A stretch of 64,000 nt of DNA from SIG622 sp045604705 (GCA_045604705.1 JAZUOO010000043.1:13970-77969), one strand, 5' to 3'; positions 27,068 to 36,271 are shown, counted from the stretch's first letter. Notes: generated from the sequence alone by a model not told the origin. Program-made: numbers and translations.

Positions 27068-27800
27068 ACATGCTTATAAGCTCGGATACGGTTACAAATT
27101 CATAGCCCTTATTTTTAAGTTCAGGAATAATTATTCTCAAAGCTTCCGGCGTGGGACTCTTTCCGCAGATATAATCATGAAACAAAATAATATCACCATC
27201 CCGAATATTAGAAAGAACCGTATCTGTTACACTGCTTACCGGCGGACATTTCCAATCCATTGTATCCTGCCTCCACGACCATAAAACCGTAATGCAATTA
27301 TTGGACGTTATCTTATCCACAATATTATTGCTCAGATACCCACCCGGAGGACGGAAAAGCTTGGGTACATATCCCGTTATCTCCAATATTACACTCTGGG
27401 TACACGCAATCTCTCTGTCAACATCTTCCGGGGAAAGCTCTCTCATCTGCGGATGCGAATAGGTGTGATTCCCTATTTCATGCCCCTCCGAATATATTCT
27501 TTTGATAAGATCCGGGTACTTTTCCGCATTCATACCTATAACGAAAAATGTTGCTTTTACATCAAATTGTTTCAGTATATCAAGAATTTCTGCAGTGTAC
27601 TTATCTCCCGGACCATCGTCAAATGTGATTGCAAGCTGTTTTCTCGCATTTCTGTTTGCAACAACAATATTACTGTTTCCTTCTGCATAGGTGTAATCAC
27701 TTATCTTGCCGCATACTATCGCTTCTTCGGATTTCACATTACAACATAGTGAAATGCTTAACATTGCCGCAAATATTTTTATCCACGGTTTTAATGTCAT
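27066..27800 (-). CDS. Exported polysaccharide deacetylase (NodB family)
   Basis: 244 aa with a signal-like start (WIKIFAAMLSISLCCNV). The NodB domain has motif 1 LAITFDDGPG, the zinc motif 2 HTYSHPQMREL (H-x3-H), motif 3 RPPGGYLSN and motif 5 ILFHDYICG. It removes acetyl groups from GlcNAc or MurNAc in cell-wall glycans. It starts inside the last codon of the PdaA gene (ATGA overlap), so the two deacetylases are made together. This copy has the complete TFDDGP motif, in contrast to its partner's TFDAGY. Confidence 0.9.
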   Translation of the reverse strand: MTLKPWIKIFAAMLSISLCCNVKSEEAIVCGKISDYTYAEGNSNIVVANRNARKQLAITFDDGPGDKYTAEILDILKQFDVKATFFVIGMNAEKYPDLIKRIYSEGHEIGNHTYSHPQMRELSPEDVDREIACTQSVILEITGYVPKLFRPPGGYLSNNIVDKITSNNCITVLWSWRQDTMDWKCPPVSSVTDTVLSNIRDGDIILFHDYICGKSPTPEALRIIIPELKNKGYEFVTVSELISM

Positions 27801-28621
27801 TTGTTTTCTCCGTTTCGGTCATTTGATTGATCAGGGAAGTCATCTAGTGATTTAAAAGTATACCCGTCCTGTTTCAATTTTATAATAAACTCATCAAGTA
27901 TCTTTGCATTTGTTTCCGACGTCGGATGAAGCAGAACCACACACCCCGGATGCACTCTTGAAAAAAGAAGCTCCAAAGCCTTACCACATTCAAGCTGTTT
28001 GTCATTATCCCAATCAGCATAAGCAAGTGACCAGAATACCGTCTTATAACCAAGTTCCTTGGCGTGGGAAAGATTCAGTTCTGAATAGGCTCCCTCGGGA
28101 GGTCTATAATATTTTGCCATTTCAAGTTTAAGTGAATCTTTCAGGATTGCTTCGTTATTCTCCAGCTCATTCCTGAAAACATTTATATCCGTAACCTTTC
28201 CCATGTTTCCGTGAGATTTTGTGTGGTTGCAAATCAGATGGCCCTCATCGTTCATTCGAACAAGGAGCTCTGGATTTGATTTTATAAGATTCGGAAGCAC
28301 GAAGAATGCTCCGGGTACATTGTGCATTTTCAGTGTATTGAGAATTTTTGCAATGTTGCCATTTTCGTAACCGGCGTCAAATGTCAGATAAATACTTTTC
28401 TCACCGCTTCTATCGAGTGATATTACATCGTATTTTTCTGTATATACGCCATTATCGGGAGTTTGAGGCACTTCTCCTTTATTTCCGTATTTAAGATACC
28501 AGCTTTGTACTTTGCTGTCCTGTGAATAAACGTGTTGTATATTCAATGAATTTATGCACAGTGTGATGCATAAAAATGCAATTAATTTTTCTTTTACGTT
28601 AATTGTAATCACCTCTCTCAA
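27797..28621 (-). CDS. pdaA: PdaA-type muramic acid deacetylase (spore cortex)
   Basis: About 270 aa with a signal peptide (LIAFLCITLCINSLNIQ). The catalytic domain shows IYLTFDAGYENGN, the TFDAGYENG form typical of PdaA, then HTKSH, YRPPEGAYSE, SLAYADWD and VVLLHPTS. PdaA makes muramic-delta-lactam in spore cortex, needed for germination. The start is uncertain: TTG at 28621 is in frame but lacks a ribosome site, while AGAGAGGTGATTACA would suit an ATT codon 21 bases further in. It is followed by a second deacetylase with ATGA overlap. Confidence 0.85.
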   Translation of the reverse strand: MREVITINVKEKLIAFLCITLCINSLNIQHVYSQDSKVQSWYLKYGNKGEVPQTPDNGVYTEKYDVISLDRSGEKSIYLTFDAGYENGNIAKILNTLKMHNVPGAFFVLPNLIKSNPELLVRMNDEGHLICNHTKSHGNMGKVTDINVFRNELENNEAILKDSLKLEMAKYYRPPEGAYSELNLSHAKELGYKTVFWSLAYADWDNDKQLECGKALELLFSRVHPGCVVLLHPTSETNAKILDEFIIKLKQDGYTFKSLDDFPDQSNDRNGENK

Positions 28622-28745
28622 AGCTATTTTTTCATGTGAGTGAATATTTATAATATAAAATCTATGTTATATTTACCAAAAAAATCTTTTGTAAAAAAGT
28701 GGAGTTGTACTAATATACAAATGTGGAAAAAGTTAATAAATTTGC

Positions 28746-28774
28746 TTGACAATTGAATATTTATGCGGTATAAT
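28746..28774 (+). promoter_or_regulatory. Consensus promoter of argG-argH with possible ARG box
   Basis: Perfect TTGACA (28746-28751), 17-base spacer and TATAAT (28769-28774). The spacer contains TGAATATTTATGCG (28754-28767), which matches most of the TGAATAWWWATTCA arginine-repressor half-site consensus, and ATAATTCA follows the -10. ArgR control is an inference. Confidence 0.75.
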
Positions 28775-28827
28775 ATATACATAATTCAAAAGATACTTTG
28801 TATCGGAAATTAAATGAGGTAACTGAA

Positions 28828-30057
28828 ATGGATAAATCTAAGATTAAAAAGGTAGTCCTTGCGTATTCCGGAGGTCTTGATACATCTATAATTATTCCGT
28901 GGCTTAAGGAAAATTATAACAACTGTGAAGTAATCGCAGTTTCCGGAAATGTTGGTCAGGCAGATGAGCTTGATGGTCTTGAGGAAAAGGCTCTTAAGAC
29001 AGGTGCTTCAAAGCTTTATGTTGAGGATCTCACAGATGAGTTTGTTGACGAATACATCATTCCCACGGTTCAGGCAGGTGCAAAGTACGAAGAGTATATG
29101 CTCGGTACTTCTTTCGCTCGTCCCATTATTGCTAAGAGAATCGTTGAAATTGCTATAGCCGAAGGTGCGGATGCTATCTGTCACGGTTGTACAGGTAAGG
29201 GTAATGACCAGGTAAGATTTGAGCTTGCAATTAAGGCTTTCGCACCCGATATGCCTATTATCGCTCCCTGGAGAGAATGGGATATCAAGTCCCGTGATGA
29301 GGAGATTGATTATGCCGAAGCACACAATATTCCCCTTAAGATAAACCGAGAAACAAACTACTCAAAGGATAAGAACCTTTGGCATCTTTCACATGAAGGT
29401 CTCGACCTTGAAGACGCAGGCAATGAGCCTATGTATGACAAGGAAGGCTTCCTTGAAATGGGTGTATCTCCTATTAAGGCACCCGATGAACCTACATATA
29501 TCACACTTGATTTTGAACAGGGTAAGCCCGTTGCGTTCAATGACAAGAAAATGAGTGCAAAGGAGATTATTCTTGAACTCAATAAAGTAGGCGGTGCTAA
29601 CGGCATAGGTCTTCTTGACATCGTTGAAAACAGACTGGTTGGAATGAAGTGCCGCGGTGTATATGAAACTCCCGGCGGTGCAATCCTTTACTTTGCTCAC
29701 AGCTATCTTGAATCAATCTGTCTTGACAAGATGACCGCGCATGAAAAGGAAAAGCTCTCCATCACATTCGCTGAGCTTGTTTATAACGGTCAGTGGTATA
29801 CACCTCTTCGTGAAGCCCTCACAGCATTTGTTGACAAGACACAGGAAAATGTAACAGGTAAAGTAAAGCTCAAGCTCTACAAGGGTAACATCATCAAGGC
29901 AGGCGTTTGGAGTGACTATTCTCTCTACTCCGAGGAAATCGCAACATTTGGCGAAGATGATTGTTATAATCAGGCAGATTCTGCGGGATTCATCAACCTC
30001 TTTGGTCTTCCCATCAAGGTTCAGGCGCAGGTCAACGCAAAGAATAAAAAGAAATAA
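28828..30057 (+). CDS. argG: Argininosuccinate synthase
   Basis: 409 aa. The start is ATG 28828 behind ATGAGGTAACTGAA; an ATG 30 bases upstream has none. The N-terminal ATP pyrophosphatase loop VVLAYSGGLDTSI is diagnostic, followed by GCTGKGNDQVRFE, APWREW and NLWHLSHEG. It joins citrulline and aspartate using ATP (AMP + PPi) to form argininosuccinate. It is followed after 84 bp by argH, with an intrinsic hairpin between that may tune argH expression. Confidence 0.97.
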   Translation: MDKSKIKKVVLAYSGGLDTSIIIPWLKENYNNCEVIAVSGNVGQADELDGLEEKALKTGASKLYVEDLTDEFVDEYIIPTVQAGAKYEEYMLGTSFARPIIAKRIVEIAIAEGADAICHGCTGKGNDQVRFELAIKAFAPDMPIIAPWREWDIKSRDEEIDYAEAHNIPLKINRETNYSKDKNLWHLSHEGLDLEDAGNEPMYDKEGFLEMGVSPIKAPDEPTYITLDFEQGKPVAFNDKKMSAKEIILELNKVGGANGIGLLDIVENRLVGMKCRGVYETPGGAILYFAHSYLESICLDKMTAHEKEKLSITFAELVYNGQWYTPLREALTAFVDKTQENVTGKVKLKLYKGNIIKAGVWSDYSLYSEEIATFGEDDCYNQADSAGFINLFGLPIKVQAQVNAKNKKK

Positions 30058-30069
30058 TTAATACAAATG

Positions 30070-30113
30070 ACCGGGCTTTACCGAAAAAGCAAAGCCCGGT
30101 TGCATTTAATTTT
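30070..30113 (+). terminator. Intercistronic hairpin between argG and argH
   Basis: ACCGGGCTTT (30070-30079) pairs perfectly with AAAGCCCGGT (30091-30100), then TGCATTTAATTTT. The weak U-tract suggests partial termination or mRNA stabilisation, not a full stop. Confidence 0.65.
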
Positions 30114-30141
30114 AGGATCAAATCTGAAAGGAAGTAGTATT

Positions 30142-31524
30142 ATGGCAAAGGAAAAGATGTGGGCAGGCAGATTTTCAAAGTCGCTCTCTCAGGTTGCCGA
30201 TGATTTTAATTCATCTATCCATTTCGACTGTAAAATGTATAAACAGGATATAACCGGATCCATGGCTCACGCATATATGCTTGGGGAACAGGGGGTCATT
30301 TCAAAATCTGACAGCGAAGCAATTATTGAAACTCTCGGTGAGATACTTGATGACCTTAACAGCGGGAAAATCCAGTTTGATATGACTGCTGAAGATATTC
30401 ATATGTTTATCGAAATGGAGCTCACCAAGAGAATAGGTGACATTGGAAAAAGGCTCCACACTGCAAGAAGCAGAAACGACCAGGTTGCTCTTGACATCCG
30501 TATGTATCTGCGTGATGAAACAAATGAAATTATCGACCTCATAAAGAAGCTTATCGGGGCGGTCGTAAAGATTGCAAAGGAAAACACCGATGCCATAATG
30601 CCGGGTTATACCCATCTTCAGCGTGCACAGCCTATCGTTTTTGCACATCAGATCCTCGCATACGGCATGATGTTTGAAAGAGATATAACAAGACTCCAGG
30701 ATGCTGTTAAGAGAATGAACAAATCTCCTCTCGGATCATGCGCACTTGCGGGAACAACATATGATACAAACAGGGAAATGGTTGCCGAAAAGCTCGGCTT
30801 TGACGGTATAACTCTCAACTCAATTGACGGTGTATCCGATAGGGATTTCTGTATAGAACTTCAGGCAGCATATTCTACGCTCATGATGCATTTATCAAGG
30901 CTTTCCGAGGAAATCATTCTTTGGTCAAGCTGGGAGTTTAAATTCGTTGAATTGGATGACTCTTTTACAACGGGCTCAAGTATTATGCCTCAGAAAAAGA
31001 ATTCCGACATGGCAGAGCTGGTAAGGGGAAAAACCGGCAGAGTATACGGAAATCTTCTTGCGACACTTACAATGCTCAAAGGTCTCCCGCTTGCCTACAA
31101 CAAGGATATGCAGGAAGACAAGGAGCAGATATTCGACAGCGTTGATACGGTTAAAAAATGTCTTGAAGTATACATCCCAATGCTTGAAACAATGAACGTT
31201 CTCAAAGCCAATATGTATGAAGCGGCGCAAAAAGGTTTTATAAATGCAACAGACCTTGCCGATTACCTTGCAAAGAAGAACGTGCCTTTCAGAACAGCAT
31301 ACAAGATTGTAGGTAAAATTGTCGGTGAATGCATTGAGAGGGGAATTGTTCTTGATGAAATGCCGCTTGAGGATTACAAAAAGCACTGTACTGATTTTGA
31401 AGAGGATTTATTTAACGAAATTTCGCTTGAAACCTGCGTCTCTAAGAGAATATCAAAAGGCGGTACGGGACCAGATTCCGTAAGATCTCAGATAGAGTTT
31501 CTTGAAAAAGTATCTGATAAATAA
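30142..31524 (+). CDS. argH: Argininosuccinate lyase
   Basis: 460 aa. The chosen ATG 30142 follows GAAAGGAAGTAGTATT. The fumarase/aspartase superfamily signature GSSIMPQKKNSD is intact, with WAGRFSKSL at the N-terminus, HTARSRNDQVALD and PGYTHLQRAQP in the middle. It splits argininosuccinate into arginine and fumarate, the last step of arginine synthesis. It shares the argG promoter. A strong terminator follows. Confidence 0.97.
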   Translation: MAKEKMWAGRFSKSLSQVADDFNSSIHFDCKMYKQDITGSMAHAYMLGEQGVISKSDSEAIIETLGEILDDLNSGKIQFDMTAEDIHMFIEMELTKRIGDIGKRLHTARSRNDQVALDIRMYLRDETNEIIDLIKKLIGAVVKIAKENTDAIMPGYTHLQRAQPIVFAHQILAYGMMFERDITRLQDAVKRMNKSPLGSCALAGTTYDTNREMVAEKLGFDGITLNSIDGVSDRDFCIELQAAYSTLMMHLSRLSEEIILWSSWEFKFVELDDSFTTGSSIMPQKKNSDMAELVRGKTGRVYGNLLATLTMLKGLPLAYNKDMQEDKEQIFDSVDTVKKCLEVYIPMLETMNVLKANMYEAAQKGFINATDLADYLAKKNVPFRTAYKIVGKIVGECIERGIVLDEMPLEDYKKHCTDFEEDLFNEISLETCVSKRISKGGTGPDSVRSQIEFLEKVSDK

Positions 31525-31529
31525 AATTC

Positions 31530-31561
31530 AAAGTCCGAGGGAATAATCCTTCGGGCTTTTT
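31530..31561 (+). terminator. Terminator after argH
   Basis: AAAGTCCGAGG pairs with CCTTCGGGCTTT (wobbles allowed) and is followed by TTTTT. Confidence 0.8.
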
Positions 31562-31647
31562 GTATGTAACGGTATAAATACGGTTTGAATATACTGTAGC
31601 GGTGGCTGATAATAATCAGAAATCAGTTTGTATTCCGGTGGTGTATT

Positions 31648-31872
31648 ATGGCATACAATATTATAATTTTCAGCTCCATTACCTATGCTCTGAAAGCACA
31701 GGGGATATTTGAAAAAAAAGGTATAAAATCCAAGCTTGAAAAGCTGAAAAAGGAGCATTCCTTAAACGGATGCGGTTACGGATTAAAGGTACGAAATCAG
31801 GATGTAATAATAGCAAAAAATGCAGTGGAAGCGGAAGGTATCAGAATTATAAATATTTTTGATTACAAGTAG
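31648..31872 (+). CDS. DUF3343 protein, putative sulfur/selenium carrier
   Basis: 74 aa matching the DUF3343 family: IIFSSITYALKAQGIF, then LNGCGYGLKV with the conserved Cys, then the C-terminal GIRIINIFDYK. These small proteins are annotated as possible Se/S carriers because they sit next to cysteine-desulfurase-like genes, as here: the desulfurase starts 38 bases downstream. The start is ATG 31648 behind GGTGGTG. There is no selD or selenocysteine gene in the window, so a sulfur role is equally possible. Confidence 0.8.
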   Translation: MAYNIIIFSSITYALKAQGIFEKKGIKSKLEKLKKEHSLNGCGYGLKVRNQDVIIAKNAVEAEGIRIINIFDYK

Positions 31873-31909
31873 TTTTCTATGCCCGAGCGGCATATTACAA
31901 GAGGTCAAT

Positions 31910-33079
31910 ATGAACAATAATATAATTTATTTTGATAATGCCGCCACGGGTTATCCGAAACCTTACCGAGTAAAGAAAGCCGTGTATCACGCTTTTGATG
32001 AATATGGAGGAAATCCGGGCAGAAGCGGTCATATTTTGTCCACAGAAGCGTCAAAAGCGGTATACGGATGCAGGGAAGAAGTATGTGAACTCCTTAATTT
32101 TAACTATCCCGAGAGAGTGGTTTTTACGTTGAATGCAACACACGCACTGAACATTGCGATAAAGGGACTTGCGGAAAAGGGAAGTCACATAATAATATCA
32201 AATCTTGAACACAACTCTGTATATCGTCCGGTCTATTCTCTCTGCTCAAAAGCTGAAAATGAAATGACATTCTCTATATTCGATGCAACGGGAAAAAGCG
32301 ATGACAGCGTTTTAAGCAAATTCGAATCTGCAATAAGAGACAATACTAAACTCGCCGTTATAACCGCAGCATCAAATATTTGCGGTAAGATTCTTCCGAT
32401 TAGGAAGATTGCCGATGTGTGCAGAAAACGAGATATTAAGCTCATAATTGATGCTTCGCAAGCGATAGGTGTAATTGATATTGACATTGATAATATAAAG
32501 CCTGACGTTTTATGCAGTGCCGGTCACAAAGGTTTGTATGGACCGTCCGGTACGGGATTTGCTGTTTTTTCTCCTGATATATCTCCCGAAACAATAATTC
32601 AAGGCGGAAACGGAATTGTATCCGAGCTTCCCGATATGGGAAATATATTACCTGAAATGCTTGAAGCCGGAACTGTCAATACTGTCGGTATATGCGGACT
32701 TAAAGATGGAATAAGATTTATTCGTGAAACAGGAATTCAAAACATAGAAGCAAACTGTCTGGAAATTGACAGATATATATCCGAAAATCTGGCAGGTATC
32801 GGTGCACAGGTATATAGTAATTTCATCAATAAGACACCGATAACGCTATTCAATATACCCGGTATAACTGCAGAAAAAGTGACGGAGCTTCTTGACGAAA
32901 AAAGAATTTGTACAAGGGGAGGCATCCACTGTTCACCTCTAGCTCATAAGGCACTTTTTACAGGTCCGTACGGTGCTGTGCGAGCAAGTTATGGCTATGC
33001 CAATACAATGCAGGAAGCTAAGAAATTCGTCTCGGTAATATATGATATATACAAAAATTTGGATTATGATTTGCACTGA
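31910..33079 (+). CDS. Cysteine desulfurase-like aminotransferase (class V)
   Basis: 389 aa. Start ATG 31910 behind AGAGGTC. IIYFDNAATGYPKP is the N-terminal signature; ISNLEHNSVYRP contains the His that stacks on PLP; IIDASQAIG the Asp; LCSAGHKGLYGP the PLP lysine; CTRGGIHCSPL carries the active-site loop Cys. The 'AATxxPKP...GGNPGRSGH' form matches the NifS/Csd-like subgroup usually paired with DUF3343, distinct from housekeeping IscS. It removes sulfur (or selenium) from cysteine and probably hands it to the DUF3343 protein. Confidence 0.88.
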   Translation: MNNNIIYFDNAATGYPKPYRVKKAVYHAFDEYGGNPGRSGHILSTEASKAVYGCREEVCELLNFNYPERVVFTLNATHALNIAIKGLAEKGSHIIISNLEHNSVYRPVYSLCSKAENEMTFSIFDATGKSDDSVLSKFESAIRDNTKLAVITAASNICGKILPIRKIADVCRKRDIKLIIDASQAIGVIDIDIDNIKPDVLCSAGHKGLYGPSGTGFAVFSPDISPETIIQGGNGIVSELPDMGNILPEMLEAGTVNTVGICGLKDGIRFIRETGIQNIEANCLEIDRYISENLAGIGAQVYSNFINKTPITLFNIPGITAEKVTELLDEKRICTRGGIHCSPLAHKALFTGPYGAVRASYGYANTMQEAKKFVSVIYDIYKNLDYDLH

Positions 33080-33106
33080 ATAAATTTCCGATTTTGGGCA
33101 AGAATA
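33077..33106 (+). promoter_or_regulatory. Possible forespore (sigma-F/G) promoter of the M23 gene
   Basis: TGAATA (33077-33082) and GGCAAGAATA (33097-33106), separated by 14 bases. The second fits the sigma-F -10 pattern GGNNANANTR exactly. The spacing is one base short of usual. Confidence 0.4.
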
Positions 33107-33124
33107 CAAATCGGAGGTGTGAAT

Positions 33125-34045
33125 ATGAAAGGATTTGACAAAAATAAACTAAAAAAGCAGATCGTAAGCGGGGGCATATACATAGCCCTTGCCGCAGCCG
33201 TTGTGACAGTCACACTTAACGGTGTGAATAACATTATCGGAAGCAGTGAGGACTATGAGATACCGGAAGTGAATCTGGAGCTTCCCGAAGTTAATATTAT
33301 TGATAAAATTGATAATCTGCCAGAGTTGAATACCAATTTAGGCATTGCCGATAATGAATCTGAATCTTTCAATAAAAAAGAGCAGACAAAGCAGGAGCTT
33401 GATGCTTACGAAAAGCAAGAGGAAATTAAAGGTACTAACGATAGTACCGGTACTCCTCAGAACGAAGAAAAGGCACATTCGTCAGGATCTTCTGCGTCGG
33501 GAATAACATCCGATGTAGTACCATATAATACCAACGAAATTTCTGTAACCGATAATGACAATGTATCTGTCAGTGGAGAGCCTGATGATATAGAATATCC
33601 GACAGAGCCTGAACCAATATCTTACGAGAACTACGCAAAGCCAGCAGAGGGATATATTGACAAAGAGTATTCGGATAATGACTTGATATATTCCGTTACA
33701 ATGGGAGATTACAGAACCCATAACGGCATTGATATAACAGGAGATCCCGGCAGTGCTGTAAGAGCTATCAATGCTGGAGTAATACAGGATATATACTTTG
33801 ATGATTTTTATGGCTATACCGTCAAGATAGATCATGGTGAAAATATTGTTGCATATTATATGAATCTATCCGAAGCACTTCCTGCCGGAATAGCGGTTGG
33901 GAGCAAAGTAAAACACGGTCAGACCATTGGCGGAATAGGTAAAACTGCGACCATAGAAAGTGCTGAAGTATCACATCTTCACTTATCCATTACGGTAAAT
34001 GGCAAATATGTAGATCCTCGCGAAATCCTCAGAGGAAACTACTGA
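33125..34045 (+). CDS. SpoIIQ-like M23 membrane peptidase
   Basis: 306 aa. A short cytoplasmic Lys-rich start, one membrane span (IYIALAAAVVTVTLNGV), an acidic low-complexity stalk (residues about 40-190), then a LytM/M23 domain. The zinc motifs THNGIDI (H-x3-D) and SHLHLSI (H-x-H) are both intact, so unlike B. subtilis SpoIIQ it may be an active endopeptidase, as in clostridial SpoIIQ. In that family it spans the intermembrane space of the forespore and pairs with SpoIIIAH. GGAGG places the start at ATG 33125; a GTG six bases upstream is too close. The possible forespore promoter supports the call, but a vegetative wall hydrolase is not excluded. Confidence 0.7.
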   Translation: MKGFDKNKLKKQIVSGGIYIALAAAVVTVTLNGVNNIIGSSEDYEIPEVNLELPEVNIIDKIDNLPELNTNLGIADNESESFNKKEQTKQELDAYEKQEEIKGTNDSTGTPQNEEKAHSSGSSASGITSDVVPYNTNEISVTDNDNVSVSGEPDDIEYPTEPEPISYENYAKPAEGYIDKEYSDNDLIYSVTMGDYRTHNGIDITGDPGSAVRAINAGVIQDIYFDDFYGYTVKIDHGENIVAYYMNLSEALPAGIAVGSKVKHGQTIGGIGKTATIESAEVSHLHLSITVNGKYVDPREILRGNY

Positions 34046-34078
34046 TTAAATTTCCGTATAAATATTAAAAATAAGTCA

Positions 34079-34110
34079 AAGGGAGGCAATTTGAAAGCCT
34101 CCCTTGTTGC
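34079..34110. terminator. Terminator between M23 gene and ligA
   Basis: AAGGGAGGC and GCCTCCCTT (34079-34105) pair perfectly between convergent genes. Confidence 0.75.
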
Positions 34111-34116
34111 TGTCGT

Positions 34117-36123
34117 TTAATTGCGATTAATCAAATCTTGAAGATCTTCGTAAGAAATGATATTAACACCAAGCTTTTGCGCCTTATCAAGCTTACTTCC
34201 ACCGTCTGTTCCGGCAACAAGATAAGAAGTCTTTTTCGAAACAGAAGAAGAGATCTTTCCGCCATAAGAAGCTATCAAGTCCGAAGCCGCATCTCGTGTA
34301 ATTCCCGGTAAAGTGCCGGTTATAACAAAAGTTAATCCCTCAAGAGAATTGCCGCTTATGACTTTGGTGCTTGTCATAACAACGCCGGCTTCCTTAAGCA
34401 GCTTGATATTCTTTATATTGTCATAGTTGGAGAAATATTCAATTATGCTCTGTGCGCAAACGGAACCCAAATCAGAAACTTCACAAAGTTCTTCCTCAGT
34501 TGCAGAAATGAGTTTATCTATATCACCAAAAAAGGATGCAAGGGTTTCACCGGCGGTCTTACCAATGTGTCTTATACCCAACGCAAAAATAAGTCTTGCA
34601 AGTCCCGCATTTTTTGATTCATTTATCGCCAAAAGCAAATTATCAGCCGACTTTTCTCCCATCCTGTCAAGTTCTAAAAGTTGTTCCTTTGTAATATAAT
34701 AAATATCCGCAGCACATGAAATGATACCGTTCTCAACTAACTGAGTTATCTGCGCTTCACCGCATCCGTCAATGTTCATTGCGTCACGGGAAACAAAGTG
34801 GATAAGCCTACGCGTGAGCTGTGCCGGACAGGAGGCATCGGTACATCTGTATGCGGCTTCGCCATCCTTGCGGCTTACTTTAGAACCGCATATCGGGCAG
34901 AATTCAGGCATAGAAAAATTCGATTCCGAACCGTCTCTTTTTCCTGGAAGAGACCTTAATATCTCGGGGATAATATCACCCGCTTTTCTGACAATAACCT
35001 TATCTCCGATTTTAATGTCACGCTCATTTATAAAATCCGCATTGTGAAGTGTAGCCTTTGATACGTTTGTTCCCGCCAAGCGTACTGTTTCAAGCACGGC
35101 ATACGGCGTCAAAACTCCCGTTCTTCCAACGTTAATCTCAATAGATAACAGTTTAGTTTCTTTTTCTTCAGGAGGGTACTTGTAAGCTGCTGCCCATTTT
35201 GGAGCATTGGAGGTTTCACCCAAAGCACGTCTTGCATTGAAATCATCGACTTTTATTACCGCACCGTCAATATCAAAGGATAAATTCTCTCTGTTTTCGT
35301 TGAAACTCTCTACTTCTTTTATTATTGCCTTATCATTCGTAAAAGTATTAACGGACGGAGAAACTTTAAATCCTTGTTCTTTAAGATATATAAGACTTTC
35401 TCTGTGAGAATTAAACTCCGGAATACCGGCACCGTACTGTATATTGAAAACGAATATGGAAAGCTCTCTTGAAGCGGTTATTTTAGGATCAAGCTGACGA
35501 AGTGAGCCTGCCGCAGCGTTTCGGGGATTGGCAAGAAGCGGCTGACCTTGAAGTTCTCTTTCCTCATTGATTTTCACAAATACATCCTTTGGCATATATA
35601 CTTCGCCTCGTACGCACAGATAAGGAATGGGGTCCTTAAGCTTCATCGGAATATCCTTTATAGTCCTTAGATTCTCCGTTATATTTTCGCCTGTCTGTCC
35701 GTCGCCTCTGGTTGAACCTCTTAAAAATACACCGTTTTCGTATTCAAGAGATACAGACAAACCGTCAATTTTGTATTCGACAGCAAATTTGGTATTATTA
35801 GCTCCATCGTCCAAAGCTTTTCGTGTCTTTGAAAGAAATTCTGTAAGTTCATCGTATGAAAATAAATCATTAAGACTCTGAAGAGGTACTTTGTGTGAAA
35901 TTTTTTCAAATTTTTCTCCCGCTTTTCCACCTACTGTTTTAGACGGTGAATCAGCAATGTCAAACTCCGGGTAATCTGATTCAAGATTCTGAAGTTCCCT
36001 CATAAGAGCATCAAATTCAAAATCGGAAATTTCCGGTGCATCATCGTTATAATATTTGTTTCTGTGATATGTTATCTGTTCACGTAGATCCTTAATACGC
36101 TGTCCTGCTTGTTCTCTTTTCAT
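34117..36123 (-). CDS. ligA: NAD-dependent DNA ligase
   Basis: 668 aa, standard length. The adenylation domain has VEYKIDGLSVSLEYENG with the nucleotidyl lysine near residue 117, and the GSTRGDGQTGE motif. The OB fold is followed by a four-Cys zinc finger (CPICGSKVSR...CTDASCPAQ), helix-hairpin-helix repeats and a C-terminal BRCT domain (LEGLTFVITGTLPG...). It seals nicks in replication and repair. The start is ATG 36123 behind GAAAGGATGACGGTT; an ATG 51 bases upstream lacks this. Confidence 0.97.
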   Translation of the reverse strand: MKREQAGQRIKDLREQITYHRNKYYNDDAPEISDFEFDALMRELQNLESDYPEFDIADSPSKTVGGKAGEKFEKISHKVPLQSLNDLFSYDELTEFLSKTRKALDDGANNTKFAVEYKIDGLSVSLEYENGVFLRGSTRGDGQTGENITENLRTIKDIPMKLKDPIPYLCVRGEVYMPKDVFVKINEERELQGQPLLANPRNAAAGSLRQLDPKITASRELSIFVFNIQYGAGIPEFNSHRESLIYLKEQGFKVSPSVNTFTNDKAIIKEVESFNENRENLSFDIDGAVIKVDDFNARRALGETSNAPKWAAAYKYPPEEKETKLLSIEINVGRTGVLTPYAVLETVRLAGTNVSKATLHNADFINERDIKIGDKVIVRKAGDIIPEILRSLPGKRDGSESNFSMPEFCPICGSKVSRKDGEAAYRCTDASCPAQLTRRLIHFVSRDAMNIDGCGEAQITQLVENGIISCAADIYYITKEQLLELDRMGEKSADNLLLAINESKNAGLARLIFALGIRHIGKTAGETLASFFGDIDKLISATEEELCEVSDLGSVCAQSIIEYFSNYDNIKNIKLLKEAGVVMTSTKVISGNSLEGLTFVITGTLPGITRDAASDLIASYGGKISSSVSKKTSYLVAGTDGGSKLDKAQKLGVNIISYEDLQDLINRN

Positions 36124-36164
36124 AACCGTCATCCTTTCAGTTTCAGGATAATTCTCCATGTATA

Positions 36165-36193
36165 ATATTACCACAAAATAATTAAAATTTCAA
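36165..36193 (-). promoter_or_regulatory. Promoter of ligA
   Basis: Minus strand TTGAAA (36193-36188), 17-base spacer, TAATAT (36170-36165). Confidence 0.6.
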
Positions 36194-36271
36194 CCTTGCG
36201 GGAAAATATATTGATATATTAATATTTTTATGGTAAAATCAAAATATAAATCAGAAATGCAGGTAAGTGAA

